A stretch of DNA of 64,000 bases from Bacteroidetes bacterium GWB2_32_14. GTDB lineage: Bacteria; Bacteroidota; Bacteroidia; Bacteroidales; UBA12077. The position numbers and the translations under genes were made by a program. The notes under the pieces were generated by a model. It saw only the letters and a list, made by a program, of their open reading frames with translations. It had not been told where the DNA came from and did not search any database. Location: NCBI GenBank assembly GCA_001768235.1, contig MENK01000024.1, positions 20,468 through 84,467 on the forward strand, given 5' to 3'. This document shows, piece by piece, positions 35,365 through 45,451 of the stretch (position 1 is its first letter; each line of letters opens with the position of its first letter).

Positions 35365-36966
35365 TTAAAATCCGTTAAGTTTCATGTAAATAGTTGGTAT
35401 TAAAAGAATAAATGCTGCAACAATTAATATTAGCATTAATGGCAGGAACCAACGAAACCATTTGTTGTACGGAATTCTGGCAATACTTAATACTCCGACC
35501 ATAACACCAGAAGTAGGCGTGATAAGGTTTGTAAAACCTCCTCCAAGCTGATAAATTGTTACCGTGGCTTGTCGGCTAATCCCTATAAGATCAGAGAATT
35601 GAGACATTAATGGAATGGTGAGTGCCGCTTTGGCTGATCCCGAGGCAATAATAAAATTTAAAAGGTTGTAAAAAATAAACATTATGGCAACCGACATTAA
35701 CTTCCCGTAACCCTGCATTGAATCAGCAGCATAGAAAAGCAATGAATCAATTATTTTCCCCTGTTCAAGAATTACAACTATTCCACTTGCCAATCCAACT
35801 ACCAGTGCAGCCGACATAATATCCTTGGCCCCTTCAATAAAAGATTTGGCAATCTGATTTGCACCCTGCCCAAACGAAACTCCTGATAAAAGCCCCATGA
35901 CAAGAAATAAGGTTGCAATTTCTTTTATATACCATCCATATCCCATTACGCCAATTATAAGGAATAATATAGTAAATATGAGGATGTTAACAATAAAAAG
36001 CTGAACGCTATGACGTAATGCCATGATTCCAATTATTATCCAGATACCCGTGAGAATTGGAATTATTGGAGCAGAAATTGAACTATTTCCAATGGCTAAA
36101 TGGGTTATGGGGTAATAAAATGAAAAGAGTAAAAAAACTATAGAAACAAAAATAAATACTAACCATGCTGGCCTTTCAGCTTTATTTCTTGTGCCATTGT
36201 TTTCTGCTTCACCCTTTTTTCTCCAGTATTCATCAATCTCGTAAACAGGAGATAGTTTTGGATTTTTCTTTATTTTGTTTGCATACCAAAGTACATAACC
36301 AATACCTATAGTGTTAATCACCAACCAGATAATAAATCGATACTCTATTCCGGAGAATAGTTGAATGCCAGATAGTCCCTGGGCTATTCCAATTGTAAAT
36401 GGATTAAGAAGAGCACTTGCAAAACCTAATCCCGCGCCAAGAAAGCAAAGACAGATACCTACGATTGAATCGTATCCCATGCTAATAGCAAGGGGGACAA
36501 ATATTACCACAAAGGCAATTGTCTCCTCGCTCATGCCAATTACTGCCCCAAAAAAACTGAAGCATACCATAATTAATATAATTACAAGGTTATTCACCCC
36601 GATAAACTTTAAAATTTTGAAACGCTCAATCCGTTTAGTAAAGTTAAGGAAAGAATAAATGGCTACATCAAGGGCTTTACTTTCATTCATTAACCAGAAT
36701 GCGCCACCAATCATTAAAATATAAAAAATAATGTCGTAAGTGCGTTGCATCCCCTTAAAAATAGATGTGAAAACCTGCCACGATTGAGGCTGATTATCAA
36801 CCTGGTTAAATGATCCGGGTACAATTACTTCCCTGTCAATACCATTTATATTTTTAATTTCACGGGCAAATTCCCCTCCTGGTACAATCCAGGTAAGAAT
36901 AGCGCTTAAAATAATAATTGAAAATATAATTACATAGGTGTGAGGAAATTGACGTTTCTTTTTCAT
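35365..36966 (-). CDS. YfcC/DcuC-family membrane transporter
   Basis: A 533-residue polytopic inner-membrane protein with about 12 hydrophobic segments. The N-terminus HTYVIIFSIIILSAILTWIVPGGEF is the YfcC-family start, and the conserved internal loops GVCLCFLGAGLGFASALLNP-like and ASGSAKAALTIPLMSQFSDL fit that family of carboxylate or basic-amino-acid transporters. It lies divergently next to hutI, so uptake or exchange of histidine or its products is a reasonable guess, but not proven. Confidence 0.85.
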   Translation of the reverse strand: MKKKRQFPHTYVIIFSIIILSAILTWIVPGGEFAREIKNINGIDREVIVPGSFNQVDNQPQSWQVFTSIFKGMQRTYDIIFYILMIGGAFWLMNESKALDVAIYSFLNFTKRIERFKILKFIGVNNLVIILIMVCFSFFGAVIGMSEETIAFVVIFVPLAISMGYDSIVGICLCFLGAGLGFASALLNPFTIGIAQGLSGIQLFSGIEYRFIIWLVINTIGIGYVLWYANKIKKNPKLSPVYEIDEYWRKKGEAENNGTRNKAERPAWLVFIFVSIVFLLFSFYYPITHLAIGNSSISAPIIPILTGIWIIIGIMALRHSVQLFIVNILIFTILFLIIGVMGYGWYIKEIATLFLVMGLLSGVSFGQGANQIAKSFIEGAKDIMSAALVVGLASGIVVILEQGKIIDSLLFYAADSMQGYGKLMSVAIMFIFYNLLNFIIASGSAKAALTIPLMSQFSDLIGISRQATVTIYQLGGGFTNLITPTSGVMVGVLSIARIPYNKWFRWFLPLMLILIVAAFILLIPTIYMKLNGF

Positions 36967-37118
36967 AGCGATAATTTTTTCTTTGCTTATTATAAATAGG
37001 TATATCTAAAATTAATTTTACTGTTAGCTTTCAGTATATCATTAATGATTTATCATATAAAAAATCATTTGTTGATTCGTAAAAATAGAACATAAGTTGT
37101 ACAACAGGAAATTTTTTA

Positions 37119-37147
37119 TTGATATACAATCGTTTTTTGTATTTTCG
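37119..37147 (+). promoter_or_regulatory. Promoter of hutI
   Basis: A TTG -33 element (37119-37121), an 18-bp spacer and a -7 box TATTTTCG (37140-37147, one mismatch to TAnnTTTG), ending 22 bp before the hutI ATG at 37170. The same TTCG variant is seen before rpoD. Confidence 0.5.
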
Positions 37148-37169
37148 TAACATTAAAATTCTCTGGATT

Positions 37170-38411
37170 ATGGCATTACTGATTAAGAATATCAAATCTT
37201 TGATTAATACTGAAAACAAACCGGTTAAATGGGTTGCAGGAAGCGATATGCAAAAATTAAACACGATTGAAAATGCATATCTTCTAATCGAGAAAGATAT
37301 AATAGTTGATTTTGGGAAGATGAGTAATTTAAAAATCAACGACTTTAATGGTAAAACGATTGATGCAACAGGAAAAATGGTTTTCCCTTCATTTTGCGAT
37401 TCGCATACACACCTTGTATATGCTGGTAGTCGTGAAATTGAATATGGCGATAAAATAAGAGGATTATCGTACGAAGAAATTGCAAAACGTGGGGGAGGAA
37501 TTTTAAACTCAGCTAAACTTCTGCATAATACATCTGAAGAATCATTATATCAGCAGTCTTTACAACGAATCAATGAAATTATTGGTTTTGGAACCGGTGC
37601 CGTTGAAATAAAAAGTGGTTATGGACTTAATCTCGAAGATGAGCTTAAAATGCTCCGGGTAATAAAACGATTAAAAGAAACTACACCTGTAACCATAAGA
37701 TCAACATTTTTGGGTGCTCATGCAGTTCCAGCCGAATATAAAGGAAAGCAGGGTGAGTATGTTGATTTAATCATTAACGAGATGATTCCTGTTATTGCAT
37801 CAGAAGATTTAGCCGATTATATTGACGTTTTCTGCGATAAAGGATTTTTTACCGTTCAAGAAACAGAACGTATGTTGATGGCAGGTATTAAATATGGTAT
37901 GCGCCCGAAGATTCATGCCAACGAACTTGATTTCTCAGGAGGTATTCAGGTTGGAGTTAAATACGAAGCCTTATCAGTAGATCATCTTGAATTTACAGGT
38001 GATGAAGAAATACAATCCCTTAAAAATTCTGAAACAATGCCTACATTATTACCAGGAGCAGCTTTCTTCCTGGGAATGATTGATCCTCCGGTTCGGAAAA
38101 TGATAAGTGCAGGCTTGCCTGTTGCCCTGGCTTCTGATTACAACCCGGGTTCTTCGCCATCAGGGAATATGAAATTCATTATGTCTTTAGGAACAATAAA
38201 GTTACGAATGTTGCCGGAAGAAGTAATTCATGCAACTACAATAAATGGTGCTTATGCTATGGGAATAAGTGATACACATGGAAGCATTGCAAAAGGTAAA
38301 ATCGCGAATGTGTTTATTACCAAAGAAATCCCGACTTACGATTACATGCCTTATGCATACACGAGCAATTTAATTGAAAAAGTGATATTAAATGGAAAAG
38401 TAATTATGTAA
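37170..38411 (+). CDS. hutI: Imidazolonepropionase
   Basis: A 413-residue amidohydrolase that opens 4-imidazolone-5-propanoate to N-formimino-L-glutamate in histidine breakdown. The start is taken at 37170 (MALLIKNIKSLINTENKPV) since the promoter overlaps the upstream alternative ATG at 37119. Metal and active-site motifs: FCDSHTHLVYAGSREIE, TFLGAHAVPAEYKG, KIHANELDFSGGIQ, SVDHLEFTG and ASDYNPGSSPSGNM. It is followed by a small transporter gene and ftcD, the next step of the pathway. hutH and hutU are not in the window. Confidence 0.95.
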   Translation: MALLIKNIKSLINTENKPVKWVAGSDMQKLNTIENAYLLIEKDIIVDFGKMSNLKINDFNGKTIDATGKMVFPSFCDSHTHLVYAGSREIEYGDKIRGLSYEEIAKRGGGILNSAKLLHNTSEESLYQQSLQRINEIIGFGTGAVEIKSGYGLNLEDELKMLRVIKRLKETTPVTIRSTFLGAHAVPAEYKGKQGEYVDLIINEMIPVIASEDLADYIDVFCDKGFFTVQETERMLMAGIKYGMRPKIHANELDFSGGIQVGVKYEALSVDHLEFTGDEEIQSLKNSETMPTLLPGAAFFLGMIDPPVRKMISAGLPVALASDYNPGSSPSGNMKFIMSLGTIKLRMLPEEVIHATTINGAYAMGISDTHGSIAKGKIANVFITKEIPTYDYMPYAYTSNLIEKVILNGKVIM

Positions 38412-38470
38412 AAGAAGTGAACTGATTTTGAAATAGTGATTAACGATTTAGGAATTTTGAAGTTGAAAAA

Positions 38471-38737
38471 ATGAATAGAATAGAGATAGTTGGAATAGTT
38501 GCTGGGGCATTATCTTGCACTACATTTTTACCTCAAGTAGTAAAAACATACAAATCGAAATCTACCAAAGATGTTTCGCTTGTTATGTTTATAATTGCAA
38601 CTGTTAGTACTGCTTTATGGCTAATATATGGAATACTTATCGACAGTTTTTCAGTTACATTCACCAATGTTATAGTATTTATCTCATCAGCAATAATGCT
38701 TTACCTAAAAATAAAGTACAGAAATCGCGAAAACTAG
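38471..38737 (+). CDS. SemiSWEET-family small transporter
   Basis: An 88-residue membrane protein with three transmembrane helices. The first carries the PQ-loop motif in SCTTFLPQVVKTYKSKSTKDVS, the hallmark of bacterial SemiSWEETs, which dimerise to move sugars. The second and third are SLVMFIIATVSTALWLIYGI and FTNVIVFISSAIMLYLKI. Length is exactly as expected. Its place between hutI and ftcD is unusual, since the family is linked to sugars rather than amino acids; it may simply be a passenger. Confidence 0.92.
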   Translation: MNRIEIVGIVAGALSCTTFLPQVVKTYKSKSTKDVSLVMFIIATVSTALWLIYGILIDSFSVTFTNVIVFISSAIMLYLKIKYRNREN

Positions 38738-38876
38738 ATTTATTTAATAGAATGATAATAATTTATGGCAATAAAGTCGAAACAGCGCAGAAAAATGACA
38801 TTAAATTCAAATCTTAAATTAAATATTGTTAATCATTAATCATCAATAAGGATAAATAACTTTAAATATTAAACTA

Positions 38877-40568
38877 ATGATAGGAAAACAATTAATAGAG
38901 TGCGTTCCCAATTTCAGTGAAGGGAACGATATGAATATAATTAAGCAGATAACTAATGAGATTGAATCTGTTGAAGGTGTTAGCCTGCTTGATGTCGATC
39001 CGGGTAAAGCTACAAATCGTACAGTAGTTACAATGGTAGGTTCTCCCGAACAGGTTATTGAAGCAGCTTTTCGGGCTGTAAAAAAGGCCCAGGAGCTAAT
39101 TGATATGCGTGGACATAAAGGTGCTCACCCACGGTTTGGTGCTACAGATGTATGTCCACTGATTCCGGTTGCGGGAATAACCATGGAAGAAACAGTAGAG
39201 TATGCGCGAAAATTGGCAAAACGAATTGGTGATGAATTAAACATACCTATATATTGTTATGAGAATGCAGCATTTTCTGAAGTTCGAAAAAATCTCGCCA
39301 ATTGCAGGGCAGGAGAATATGAAGGCTTAAAAGACAAGCTTTCAAAACCGGAATGGAAACCCGATTTTGGTCCTGCCGAATTTAATGCCAGGGCAGGAGC
39401 AACTGCAGTTGGTGCGCGTGACTTTTTAGTAGCCTATAATGTAAATTTAAATACAACATCTACGCGAAGGGCAAATTCAATAGCTTTTGATGTTCGCGAA
39501 AAAGGACGCCCCATGCGTGAAGGTGATCCTGTTACAGGCAAACAGGTTGTTGATGAAAAAGGAAACAAAGTATGGATTCCCGGTACTCTTAAAACAGTAA
39601 AAGCCATTGGTTGGTATATTGACGAATATGGTATTGCGCAAATATCGATGAACCTCACCAATATTAGCATAACACCCGTTCATATTGCCTTTGACGAAGT
39701 TTGTAAAAAAGCCCAGGAGCGCGGAGTAAGAGTTACTGGCTCGGAACTTGTCGGATTAATTCCTTTACAGGCAATGATAGATGCAGGGAAATACTTTCTG
39801 AAAAAACAAAAACGTTCGGTTGGAATACCTGAAAGTGAAATTATAAAAATTGCAGTGAAATCTCTGGGTTTAGACGATTTATACAAATTTAAACCCGAGG
39901 AAAAAATCATTGAATACAAGTTGGCTGCTGATCAAAAGAAAAAAAGGTTAGCAGATTTAACCATAACCGGGTTTGCAGACGAAACGGCTTCGGAATCTCC
40001 TGCCCCTGGTGGCGGCTCTATTTCTGCATATATGGGAGCTCTTGGTGTGGCTTTAGGAACAATGGTGGCAAACCTTTCTTCACACAAGCGTGGTTGGGAC
40101 GACCGTTGGGAGGAATTTTCAAACTGGGCGGAAAAAGGAATGAAATATCAAATGGAACTTATCCGATTAGTTGATGAGGATACCGATGCATTCAATAAAA
40201 TAATGGATGCTTTCAGTTTGCCTAAGAAATCAGACATTGAAAAAGATATTAGAAAAAAAGCTATTCAGGAAGCTACAAAAAATGCAATTCTTGTTCCGTT
40301 TAAAGTAATGGAAACAGCATATAAATCAATGGAAATTGTAAAAGCAATGGCCGAAACAGGTAACCCGAACTCAGTTTCCGATGCTGGTGTAGGAGCCTTA
40401 GCTTTACGCTCATGCGTTAAGGGAGCTTTCTTGAATGTAAAAATTAATGCTTCCGGTTTAGAAGATAAAGCCTTTGTTGATGATATCCTTAAAAAAGGAA
40501 CTCATATTGAAACAGAAACAGAAAGACTGGAAAAAGAAATCTTGGAAATTGTAAGCTCTAAAATATAA
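38877..40568 (+). CDS. ftcD: Bifunctional glutamate formimidoyltransferase/formimidoyltetrahydrofolate cyclodeaminase
   Basis: A 563-residue two-domain enzyme. The N-terminal transferase (about 1-330) starts IECVPNFSEGNDMNIIKQI and has the conserved GHKGAHPRFGATDVCPLIP and the GAR stretch in GATAVGARDFLVAYN. The C-terminal cyclodeaminase (about 355-560) has ASESPAPGGGSISAYMGALG, and a helical bundle. It moves the formimino group of formiminoglutamate to tetrahydrofolate and releases ammonia, giving glutamate. The fused form is also used by animals and several Bacteroidota. Ends at a good terminator. Confidence 0.95.
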   Translation: MIGKQLIECVPNFSEGNDMNIIKQITNEIESVEGVSLLDVDPGKATNRTVVTMVGSPEQVIEAAFRAVKKAQELIDMRGHKGAHPRFGATDVCPLIPVAGITMEETVEYARKLAKRIGDELNIPIYCYENAAFSEVRKNLANCRAGEYEGLKDKLSKPEWKPDFGPAEFNARAGATAVGARDFLVAYNVNLNTTSTRRANSIAFDVREKGRPMREGDPVTGKQVVDEKGNKVWIPGTLKTVKAIGWYIDEYGIAQISMNLTNISITPVHIAFDEVCKKAQERGVRVTGSELVGLIPLQAMIDAGKYFLKKQKRSVGIPESEIIKIAVKSLGLDDLYKFKPEEKIIEYKLAADQKKKRLADLTITGFADETASESPAPGGGSISAYMGALGVALGTMVANLSSHKRGWDDRWEEFSNWAEKGMKYQMELIRLVDEDTDAFNKIMDAFSLPKKSDIEKDIRKKAIQEATKNAILVPFKVMETAYKSMEIVKAMAETGNPNSVSDAGVGALALRSCVKGAFLNVKINASGLEDKAFVDDILKKGTHIETETERLEKEILEIVSSKI

Positions 40569-40587
40569 TTACAATATGTTCTATTTG

Positions 40588-40620
40588 TACTAAAGGGTTG
40601 AGTTTTTCAATCCTTTAGTA
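40588..40620 (+). terminator. Intrinsic terminator after ftcD
   Basis: A 14-bp stem with one G.T wobble (40588-40601 with 40607-40620) and a 5-nt loop, 20 bp after the ftcD stop. It separates the histidine group from the SusCD loci. Confidence 0.75.
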
Positions 40621-40743
40621 TTTCTGTCTGTATGCATTATCAATTGTAAGTAACTATATATAATACTTTGATTTTTAAAAATATGATTTTATCAAGAATT
40701 ATTCATTTTTAAAAAAATGTTAAAAAAAGTTAAATACGAAATA

Positions 40744-40826
40744 TTGTTTCTATTATATTTTTATTACATTAGCACGTTGAATAATTTTTATTTAATTAAC
40801 TTTTTATGAACCTAAAATTTTTATCT
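40744..40826 (+). promoter_or_regulatory. Promoter and leader of the first SusCD locus
   Basis: A TTG (40744-40746), an 18-bp spacer and TACATTAG (40765-40772, two mismatches to TAnnTTTG) form a tentative promoter. The region downstream, from ATTAGCA to the ATG at 40827, is nearly the same as the stretch before the second susC (about 47940-48000), including ATGAACCTAAAATTTT just before the start. The rest of 40621-40743 is AT-rich without features. Confidence 0.35.
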
Positions 40827-43800
40827 ATGAAAAAACTAACAATTTTTCTTGCATTCTTGTTGTTTGTAGGGTTTACCGTACAGGCACAGATGCAGATTTC
40901 GGGAACGGTAACCGGCGCTGAAGACGGTTTATCAATCCCCGGAGTATCTGTAGTGGTAAAAGACAATCCCACTATTGGTACTACAACCGACATTGATGGA
41001 AAGTACAGTATTACCGTACCCAGCAGTGCTCAAGCATTAATATTTAGCTTTGTTGGTATGAAAGCACAAGAGGTTGCAATAAACAACCAATCTGTGATCA
41101 ATGCTATTATGGAAGCTGAAGTTCTGGAAATGGACGAAGTTGTTGTCACTGCTCTTGGTATTTCCAGAGAGAAAAAATCTCTTGGTTATGCTGTGCAGGA
41201 TGTAAAGGGTGATGAGTTGGTTAAAGCTCGTGAAGCTAACGTTGTAAATTCATTGTCAGGTAAAGTTGCAGGGGTAAACATTACATCAAGTTCTGGTGGT
41301 ATTGGTGCTTCTAGCAGGGTTGAATTAAGAGGTTCTTCTTCTTTAACCGGTAATAATCAACCATTATATGTTATTGATGGTATTCCAATTGATAACAGTA
41401 ACTATTCTGGTGCTTCAAGTACTGGAGGTTTTGATACTCCCAATGGTATTTCTGATATTAATGCTGATGATATCGAATCAGTTTCTGTGTTAAAAGGCCC
41501 TAATGCTGCTGCTCTTTATGGTGTTCGAGCTGCAAATGGGGTTATTGTTATAACAACAAAAACAGGAAAAGCTGGTAAAAACGAAATAGGAGTTTCTTTT
41601 AATTCTACAACTACATTCGAAAATCCATTAGTTATTCCTTCATTCCAAAACTCTTATGGACAAGGTCCAAGTAAAGATAATTTTTATTGGGTTGATGGTA
41701 TGAATGATGATGGTGGTGTTGACGAAAGCTGGGGCCCTCCATTAGATCAAGGTTTGGAATTTACACAATGGAATTCTTATACCGTTGATGGCGAACCATT
41801 ACCATGGGTTTCTCAACCAGATAACGTGAAAGATTTTTATGAAACAGGAGTTACTACTAATAATAACTTATCTTTTACAGGTGGAACAGAAAAATTAGGA
41901 TACAGATTATCATTAGGATATAGTAATCAAACCGGTATTATACCAAATACGGATTTAAAAAAGTACAATGTTTCTGGTAATGCTAATTATAAATTTACTG
42001 ATAAGTTTAAAGCAGGTTTTAACTTTACTTATACAAAAACTCAAAGTGATAACCTTCCAACAGTTGGTTATACAAATGAAAATCCTATCCAGCAAACAAT
42101 TTGGTCAGGAAGAAATGTTGATTTCCAAGCTTTAAAAGATTATAAAAATCTACCATTAGCTGCTGAAGGTACTGCTGCTGAAGGTACTCCAATTAACTGG
42201 AATACACAATTCCAAAATAACCCTTATTGGGTTCTTGACAATAACTTGAATAGTTTAAATAAAGACAGAATTATTGGTGCTGTTAATTTGTCTTACCAAT
42301 TGACTGATTATTTAAGCATTTCGGGTAAAACTAGTCTTGATGATTATTCTCAGTTAACAACTGTTCGTAAAGCTATTGGTACAAACGAGTATCTTGAAGG
42401 ATTTTATGGTGAATATTCAAGAAGATTTTTAGAATCTAACTCAGAATTATTATTGTCATTGAATACAAGTATTACTGATGATTTAACATTCAGTTTCAAC
42501 TTTGGTGGAAACACTATGTACAGACAATATTCAAGATTATCTGGTGAAGCTCCTCAATTGGAATTACCAAACTTATATACTCTTGCAAACGTTAAATCTG
42601 GTGTAACTGTATCATTGTCAAATTATTCAGAAGAAACAAAAATTAACAGTTTGTATGGTTTTGGACAAATCGCATTTAAAAATGCAATATTCTTAGATTT
42701 TTCAGGAAGAAATGACTGGGCAAGCGTATTGCCAGTTGATGGAAACTCATTTTTCTATCCTTCTGTAAACCTAAGTGCTGTATTAACAGATTTACTTCCT
42801 ATTAAATCAACAACTTTAACTTTCTTAAAATTACGTGGTGGTTGGTCAAAAGTAGGTAGTGTTGGTATCCTTACTCCATATATGTTGGAACAAACTTATT
42901 CCTTTAGAGCAGATCCATATGGAGATGTACCATTAATGTACAATCCAGATGAATTAAGTAATCCTGAAATTAAACCGGAAGTAAAAACATCTATTGAAGC
43001 TGGTTTAGACTTAAGAATGTTTGATAACAGAATCAGATTAGATGGAACTTATTATAACATGAAGAGTACTGACCTAATCGTTGGAGTTGAAATTTCAGCT
43101 GCATCTGGTTATATTTATGCTTTAAGAAACGTTGGTGAAATGACTAACAAAGGTTTTGAAATCATGTTAGGTACCACTCCAATTAAAACCAAAGATTTAA
43201 CAGTTGATTTAGATTTTAACTTTTCTAAAAACAGAAACGAAGTTACTTCTTTAGGCGGTCTTGAAACTTTAATTCTTGGTGGTCAATGGAACGTTGATGT
43301 TATTGCTAAAGAAGGCGAAGCTTATGGTGCAATATTTGGCCCTGCCTACTTAAAAGACGAAGATGGTAATATCGTTCACGAAAATGGTTTACCGGTTATT
43401 GACAGCGAATACAAAATTTTAGGAAACTACCAGCCAGATTGGAGAGGTGGTGCTACATTAAGAATAGCTTACAAAGGTATTACTTTGAGCACTACAATTG
43501 ATGCTAAAATGGGTGGAGATGTTTACAGTATGACAACTACTTGGGGTAGATATTCCGGAGTTCTTGAAGAAACTTTATTAGGCCGTGAAACGGGTATAGT
43601 AGGCGATGGTGTTAAATTAGATTCTGATGGAAATTATATTCCTAACGACGAAGTTGTTTCTGCTAAAGCATACAACCAAGCTGCATTTGATAATTCCGTT
43701 GCTGAAGGTTCAGTTTTCGATGCATCATATGTTAAATGGCGTGAATTGGTATTAAGTTACAATCTTCCTTCAAGCTGGTTAACTAAAACCCCGCTTAAAG

Positions 43801-43967
43801 GTGCTTCTATATCTTTTGTTGGTCGAAACTTAGCAATTTTATATAAAAATGCACCACATATTGATCCTGAAACTGCATTTAGTTCTGATAATGAAGATAT
43901 GGGTATGGAGTTTGGACAAATACCTTCAACCAGAAGTTTGGGATTTAATTTAAATATTAATTTCTAA
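40827..43967 (+). CDS. SusC/RagA-type TonB-dependent outer-membrane transporter (locus 1)
   Basis: A 1046-residue outer-membrane import channel. The start is at 40827: the same leader in the second locus has a stop codon between the upstream ATG and this one, so MKKLTIFLAFLLFVGFTVQA is the true beginning. Layout: signal peptide (1-21), carboxypeptidase-like CNA-B domain (about 25-95, ISGTVTGAEDGLSIPGVSVV), TonB box region (EMDEVVVTALGISREKKSLG), plug domain (SLSGKVAGVNITSSSGGIGA, PLYVIDGIPIDNSNY, SVLKGPNAAALYGVRAANGV) and a 22-strand barrel ending NLNINF. Pairs with the SusD gene 20 bp downstream. Substrate unknown. Confidence 0.96.
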   Translation: MKKLTIFLAFLLFVGFTVQAQMQISGTVTGAEDGLSIPGVSVVVKDNPTIGTTTDIDGKYSITVPSSAQALIFSFVGMKAQEVAINNQSVINAIMEAEVLEMDEVVVTALGISREKKSLGYAVQDVKGDELVKAREANVVNSLSGKVAGVNITSSSGGIGASSRVELRGSSSLTGNNQPLYVIDGIPIDNSNYSGASSTGGFDTPNGISDINADDIESVSVLKGPNAAALYGVRAANGVIVITTKTGKAGKNEIGVSFNSTTTFENPLVIPSFQNSYGQGPSKDNFYWVDGMNDDGGVDESWGPPLDQGLEFTQWNSYTVDGEPLPWVSQPDNVKDFYETGVTTNNNLSFTGGTEKLGYRLSLGYSNQTGIIPNTDLKKYNVSGNANYKFTDKFKAGFNFTYTKTQSDNLPTVGYTNENPIQQTIWSGRNVDFQALKDYKNLPLAAEGTAAEGTPINWNTQFQNNPYWVLDNNLNSLNKDRIIGAVNLSYQLTDYLSISGKTSLDDYSQLTTVRKAIGTNEYLEGFYGEYSRRFLESNSELLLSLNTSITDDLTFSFNFGGNTMYRQYSRLSGEAPQLELPNLYTLANVKSGVTVSLSNYSEETKINSLYGFGQIAFKNAIFLDFSGRNDWASVLPVDGNSFFYPSVNLSAVLTDLLPIKSTTLTFLKLRGGWSKVGSVGILTPYMLEQTYSFRADPYGDVPLMYNPDELSNPEIKPEVKTSIEAGLDLRMFDNRIRLDGTYYNMKSTDLIVGVEISAASGYIYALRNVGEMTNKGFEIMLGTTPIKTKDLTVDLDFNFSKNRNEVTSLGGLETLILGGQWNVDVIAKEGEAYGAIFGPAYLKDEDGNIVHENGLPVIDSEYKILGNYQPDWRGGATLRIAYKGITLSTTIDAKMGGDVYSMTTTWGRYSGVLEETLLGRETGIVGDGVKLDSDGNYIPNDEVVSAKAYNQAAFDNSVAEGSVFDASYVKWRELVLSYNLPSSWLTKTPLKGASISFVGRNLAILYKNAPHIDPETAFSSDNEDMGMEFGQIPSTRSLGFNLNINF

Positions 43968-43987
43968 AAATTTGAAATATTAAAATT

Positions 43988-45424
43988 ATGAAAAAATTTA
44001 AAATATTATTAACAGCATTTTTGGTAGGTTTATTAGCCTTCGTAGGATGCGACAGCGGATTCGAAGAGATTAATAAGAATCCGAATGAACCTACAGTTAT
44101 TCCATCAGATCTCCTAACGGCTGATATCGTTAGAAATGTTGGCAACACTATGTATAGTACTTTTGTTGGTGGTGACATGGGCTCTTGCTGGTCTCAACAA
44201 TGGGCAAAAGTTAACTATGAAGACGAAGAACGATACGATATTCGTGAAACAATGATGGAAACAATTTGGAAAAGTTTCTATGAAGATGGTATAGCTGATG
44301 CTGTGTCTATGGAAAAATTAGCTAAAGCTGAAGGAAATGATATTTCCCGTGGTGTTGCTGTAACTATGCAAGCTTATACTTTTTCTTTGTTAACCGAATT
44401 GTTTGGAAATGTTCCATTCTCTGAAGCCATTAAAGGTGAAGAAGGAAATATTACTCCTGTTTACGATGCACAGGAAGATATCTATGATGGTATTTTTGCC
44501 TTGCTGGATTCTGCAAATATTTACCTTGCTGGTTCAGGATCTTTAAATGCTACTACTGATCTTATTTATGGTGGTGATGTTTCTAAATGGCAAAAATTTG
44601 CAAACTCATTAAAATTCAGATTGTTAATGAGAATATCTGGAAAAAGAGATGTAAGTGCAGAATTGCAGGATATTGTATCAAACAGAGCAATTTTTACTTC
44701 TTCTGCCGATGATGCAAGCCTAAAATTCTTAACTGCCGATCCAAATGCTAATCCAATTTATGAATCTATTGTTTTTGGAAATCGTAAAGAGTATAAAATA
44801 AATAGTGTAATGGTTGATATGTTAGTTGCATTAGAAGACCCAAGATTACCTGTTTATGCCGAATTAAATAATAATGATGAATACAGAGGAAAACCTTCTG
44901 GTATCATAGAAGTTCCAAACGACGAATACAATTACGATAACGTATCTGCTATTGGTGAAAAATATGTTGATGCTGAACTTCCCGGATTCTTTATGACATA
45001 TTCTGAACTTCAATTCTTAATGGCTGAAGCTCGTCATAAAAATTTAATAACTACAGGTACTGCTATAGAATATTATAACAATGGTGTGTTAGCTTCATTT
45101 GAATTCAATGAAGTTGAAGATGAATTTGCAACATACATAGTTCAACCTTCGGTTGCTTATAACACTACATCAGGTTTACAAAAAATTGCTGAACAAAACT
45201 GGATAGCAATGTATTGTCAGGGTGTTGAATCATGGACAGAATGGAGAAGAACAGGATTTCCTGAATTAGAAATAGCTATTGAACATGATCCTGCTGTTTC
45301 TGAAATTCCATCGAGATATATATATCCTATTATTGAAAAATCTGTGAACGCAACAAATTATAATGCTGCATCAGATGCTATGGGTGGTGATTTATTAACT
45401 ACCAAATTCTGGTGGTTACAATAA
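43988..45424 (+). CDS. SusD/RagB-type nutrient-binding lipoprotein (locus 1)
   Basis: A 478-residue surface lipoprotein that acts as the lid of the SusC channel. Signal peptide with lipobox LAFVGC (Cys21). The mature part begins DSGFEEINKNPNEPTVIPSD, a pattern of the SusD-like family 2 type found with peptide- or glycan-import systems. TPR-type helices include WQKFANSLKFRLLMRISG, and the family's end motif is TEWRRTGFPELEI. It is coupled to the SusC above and followed by two lipoprotein genes in the same transcript. Ligand not deducible. Confidence 0.93.
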   Translation: MKKFKILLTAFLVGLLAFVGCDSGFEEINKNPNEPTVIPSDLLTADIVRNVGNTMYSTFVGGDMGSCWSQQWAKVNYEDEERYDIRETMMETIWKSFYEDGIADAVSMEKLAKAEGNDISRGVAVTMQAYTFSLLTELFGNVPFSEAIKGEEGNITPVYDAQEDIYDGIFALLDSANIYLAGSGSLNATTDLIYGGDVSKWQKFANSLKFRLLMRISGKRDVSAELQDIVSNRAIFTSSADDASLKFLTADPNANPIYESIVFGNRKEYKINSVMVDMLVALEDPRLPVYAELNNNDEYRGKPSGIIEVPNDEYNYDNVSAIGEKYVDAELPGFFMTYSELQFLMAEARHKNLITTGTAIEYYNNGVLASFEFNEVEDEFATYIVQPSVAYNTTSGLQKIAEQNWIAMYCQGVESWTEWRRTGFPELEIAIEHDPAVSEIPSRYIYPIIEKSVNATNYNAASDAMGGDLLTTKFWWLQ

Positions 45425-45451
45425 AAATTAAAAATTAAAAATTAATAAACT

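Noticed and set aside
37031..37339. 102-codon minus-strand open frame
   Set aside because: Runs antisense across the hutI promoter and 5' end; composition is that of a shadow of hutI.
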